Position numbers and translations under genes: made by a program
Assembly (NCBI GenBank): GCA_934636905.1
Contig: CAKUBJ010000055.1
Span: 1 to 6,311 of the forward strand
DNA length: 6,311 nt
From: an uncultured Dysosmobacter sp.
GTDB lineage: Bacteria; Bacillota; Clostridia; Oscillospirales; Oscillospiraceae
Direction: 5' to 3'
The notes under the pieces: generated by a model
The model's input: the letters and a program-made list of their open reading frames with translations, nothing else
What the model was told of the DNA's origin: nothing
Databases searched by the model: none
Part shown: positions 4,649 through 6,311 of the stretch, piece after piece
How the letters are laid out: every line of letters begins with the position of its first letter
Position numbering within the stretch: the first letter of the stretch is position 1

Positions 4649-5995
4649 GTGAGTCTGGTTACTCTGAAAACGGAACTGCGGCAGGAACTGAAGCTGACGC
4701 CCCAGCTGCTGCAGTCCATGGAAGTTCTGCAGATGAATTCTCAGGAACTGCTGGACTATCTGGGAAAGCTGTCCGAGGAGAATCCCACGCTGGAACTCAG
4801 CGATGCGCCGGATCTCCGGGCTTCCCTTGCGGAACTGCGGCAGAAGGCCAGCTGGCTGGACGCCGGCAGCTTTGGCGCCTCCTTCACCCATGAGGAGGGT
4901 ACCTCGGCGGAGCCGGGGGCTGCGGACAGGGAACTGGAGAGCCTGTCCGCCTTCCTGTGTGACCAGCTGGAGCGGAAGCGGCTGCCCAGACCCATGCTGG
5001 CGCTGACCCGCTATCTGGCGGAGATGGTGGATGAGGACGGCTTCCTTGCCCAGGAGGATTTGGACGGCCTGACGGAGATGAAAATTCCCCATGCCATGGT
5101 GGAGCAGGCACTGGATCTCGTTCAGTCGCTGGAGCCTGCCGGCGTAGGCGCCCGGGATCTGCCGGAGTGTCTGGTCTTGCAGCTGAGCCGGCAGAAAGCG
5201 CCGGTTCCCCACGCCATGGACATCGCCGCCGGCTTCCTGACGGAACTGAGCCGGAAGCATTACGGTGCCATTTCCAGAGCGCTGGGCATCACCCCGGCGG
5301 AGGTGCAGGCGGCGGAAAAGGCCATTGCCGCGCTGGATCCCCATCCCGGCCGGGCGTTCCAGCCGGCGGAGCCGGCGGTTTACGTCCGCCCCGACGTGTT
5401 TATTGTGGAACTGGACGGGGAACTGCGGGTCATGCTCAACGAGTATTACCTGCCCCGGATCACCGTCAGCGGCTATTACAGCAATCTGGCCAAAGCCAGC
5501 GACGACCCCGAAACCCGCAGCTATCTGCGAGAAAAACTGCGCCAGTCCAAATGGCTGCTGGACAGTCTGGAACGCCGGGGCAGCACCCTGCGGCGCTGTG
5601 CGCAGGCGGTTCTGGATACCCAGCGGGCCTTCTTTGAGGGGAAAACCGCCGAACTGACGCCCATGAGCCTGTCCCGTCTGGCGGAAGGGCTGGGACTGCA
5701 CCCCTCCACGGTTTCCCGGGCGGTGCGGGACAAATATCTCCAATGCCGGCAGGGCACCTACCCTCTGCGGTATTTCTTCAGCCGCGCCGCCGGAGGACAG
5801 GGAATTTCCCGTCAGGCCGTGAAGCAGCGGCTGCTGCTCCGAATTAAGGAGGAGGATCCTGCCCATCCCCTCAGTGACCAGACCCTCTGTGAACTGCTGG
5901 AAAGGGAGGGAATCCCTCTGGCCCGCCGCACCGTGGCCAAGTACCGGATGGAACTGGGCATCGGCTCCTCCACCGCCCGCCGCAGCCGGAAATAG
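4649..5995 (+). CDS. rpoN: RNA polymerase sigma-54 factor (RpoN/SigL)
   Basis: This sigma factor directs core polymerase to -24/-12 promoters and requires an ATP-driven activator. The 448-residue protein is slightly shorter than Escherichia coli RpoN (477) but complete. Region I, the activator-responsive Gln/Leu-rich part, is LRQELKLTPQLLQSMEVLQ (10-28) plus following helices. The region II linker is short (about 51-95). The core-binding part contains SLEPAGVGARDLPECL (160-175) and VRPDVF through NEYYLPRITVSGYY (246-277). A helix-turn-helix around 339-362 includes LGLHPSTVSRAVRDKYLQ. The RpoN box ARRTVAKYR (425-433), which reads the -24 GG, is intact; the next residue is Met where Glu is common. 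Translation starts at GTG 4649, seven bases after the regulator stop, so the two genes are almost certainly one operon and coupled. Adjacency to its activator and a -24/-12 promoter suggests that this copy serves the crotonase operon, though it may serve other promoters too. Confidence 0.97.
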   Translation: MSLVTLKTELRQELKLTPQLLQSMEVLQMNSQELLDYLGKLSEENPTLELSDAPDLRASLAELRQKASWLDAGSFGASFTHEEGTSAEPGAADRELESLSAFLCDQLERKRLPRPMLALTRYLAEMVDEDGFLAQEDLDGLTEMKIPHAMVEQALDLVQSLEPAGVGARDLPECLVLQLSRQKAPVPHAMDIAAGFLTELSRKHYGAISRALGITPAEVQAAEKAIAALDPHPGRAFQPAEPAVYVRPDVFIVELDGELRVMLNEYYLPRITVSGYYSNLAKASDDPETRSYLREKLRQSKWLLDSLERRGSTLRRCAQAVLDTQRAFFEGKTAELTPMSLSRLAEGLGLHPSTVSRAVRDKYLQCRQGTYPLRYFFSRAAGGQGISRQAVKQRLLLRIKEEDPAHPLSDQTLCELLEREGIPLARRTVAKYRMELGIGSSTARRSRK

Positions 5996-6004
5996 AGAAC
6001 ATGG

Positions 6005-6039
6005 AAAACAGAGAACGGCCGCCCTATCCAAGGCGGCCG
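6005..6039 (-). terminator. Hairpin and U-rich tail facing rpoN on the minus strand
   Basis: An 8-bp stem, CGGCCGCC (6016-6023) and GGCGGCCG (6032-6039), has an 8-base loop. On the minus strand it is followed by TTCTCTGTTTTCC, so it could stop transcripts entering from the right before they run antisense into rpoN. On the plus strand no T-tract follows, so it is a weak terminator for rpoN itself. Confidence 0.5.
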
Positions 6040-6228
6040 CAGCGTGTCGAAAAAGTCTTTTCGCCCCGCTGAGTCAGTTTTCAGAACTTTATAAAGTTCT
6101 GAAAACTATAGATTTTAATGGCGCAGGACACCCTTCTTGGGTTTCCCGCGCACACCCTTCCTTACCGCCGCGGAAAACTCACCACTTTATCGACAGTCTC
6201 CGGCCGCCCTAACCAGGGCGGCCGTTCT
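6012..6228. repeat. 217-bp symmetric element with 45-bp terminal inverted repeats (MITE-like or double terminator)
   Basis: The left end (6012-6056) and the reverse complement of the right end (6184-6228) align without gaps at 36 of 45 bases. They begin with a perfect 14-base match, AGAACGGCCGCCCT, and end with TGTCGA-W-AAAGT. Each arm is itself a GC hairpin. Between them lie a 32-bp perfect palindrome and a direct repeat, ACACCCTTC (6128-6136 and 6152-6160). No open frame of note is inside and I see no clear target-site duplication. The structure is seen directly; that it is a dispersed mobile or structured-RNA element is inferred. Confidence 0.6.
6076..6107. repeat. 32-bp perfect AT-rich palindrome
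   Basis: The half-site AGTTTTCAGAACTTTA (6076-6091) is followed immediately by its exact reverse complement (6092-6107), with no spacer. As RNA it would form a long AU-rich hairpin followed by TATAGATTTT on the plus strand. It could be a secondary terminator, a cruciform or a recombinase/protein-binding dyad; it lies inside the 217-bp element. Confidence 0.75.
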
Positions 6229-6230
6229 TT
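6201..6230 (+). terminator. Rho-independent terminator of the regulator-rpoN operon
   Basis: A perfect 10-bp GC stem, CGGCCGCCCT (6201-6210) and AGGGCGGCCG (6215-6224), has the tetraloop AACC and is followed by TTCTTTATATAT. It is the best intrinsic terminator downstream of rpoN, though about 205 bases after the stop codon. Confidence 0.75.
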
Positions 6231-6311
6231 ATATATGATACCATCGATTGACAAGGGCAGATACGCCTGCCAGCGTGTCTTTCCGGCGCTTTTTGCCCTT
6301 TTCGCCTTGGC
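6231..6311. other. Right-edge sequence with no supported gene
   Basis: No start codon with a ribosome binding site is visible. On the minus strand a 26-codon open stretch enters from the edge and stops at TAA 6231-6229, ending LAGVSALVNRWYHI, just before the terminator-like element. It could be the tail of a convergent gene, but 26 codons are too few to tell. CAGCGTGTC (6271-6279) repeats a word found at 6040-6048 inside the 217-bp element. Confidence 0.3.

Noticed and set aside
3148..4719. A 523-codon open frame on the minus strand across the regulator gene
   Set aside because: Antisense shadow of a clearly conserved AAA+ activator. Its product has no recognisable domain and it would begin inside rpoN.
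4523..6031. A 502-codon open frame on the minus strand across rpoN
   Set aside because: Antisense shadow of a complete RpoN; Gln/Gly/Arg-rich product without motifs or a ribosome binding site.
6248..6276. TTGACA (6248-6253) as the -35 of a promoter reading out of the window
   Set aside because: At 16-18 bp spacing there is only GC-rich sequence and nothing resembling TATAAT, and no gene start follows before the edge.
6012..6311. A CRISPR array or small RNA gene in the repeat-rich right edge
   Set aside because: There are only two copies in inverted orientation with no regular spacers, and no tRNA- or rRNA-like features.

Overview
The window looks like a chromosomal segment of a strictly fermentative, GC-rich Clostridium relative, most plausibly an Oscillospiraceae-type gut butyrate producer. 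This rests on three things: the enzymes present (4-hydroxybutyryl-CoA dehydratase, crotonase and a propionate-type CoA-transferase), strong AGGAGG-type ribosome binding sites, and an RpoN with its own PAS-type activator. The taxonomic placement is inference from gene content and style, not from a marker gene.

Left half (1-2796, minus strand): a three-gene catabolic operon, transcribed right to left as crotonase (2796-1996), then a 518-residue class I acyl-CoA transferase (1923-367), then the first 93 codons of 4-hydroxybutyryl-CoA dehydratase (281 to beyond the left edge). Together they would activate 4-hydroxybutyrate (or a related acid) to its CoA ester, dehydrate it to crotonyl-CoA and interconvert crotonyl-CoA with 3-hydroxybutyryl-CoA. 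This is the core of succinate/GABA/4-hydroxybutyrate fermentation to butyrate and acetate. A strong GC hairpin (331-355) separates the last two genes.

Centre (2797-3213): a 417-base divergent control region. It holds a near-perfect -24/-12 sigma-54 promoter aimed at the operon (2909-2894), fused to a perfect extended -10 box. Three copies of a 16-bp palindrome, TATTCA-N4-TGAATA, lie upstream at helically phased spacings. Two of them sit on the sigma-70-type promoter of the divergent regulator gene.

Right half (3214-5995, plus strand): a PAS/AAA+/Fis-type sigma-54 activator and, translationally coupled to it, rpoN itself. The window therefore carries a self-contained circuit: sigma-54, its activator, the activator's probable binding sites and the target promoter with its metabolic operon.

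Right edge (5996-6311): no convincing gene. It holds a 217-bp symmetric element with 45-bp imperfect terminal inverted repeats that are themselves terminator-like hairpins, plus an internal 32-bp perfect palindrome. It acts as the rpoN terminator and may be a dispersed, MITE-like intergenic element.
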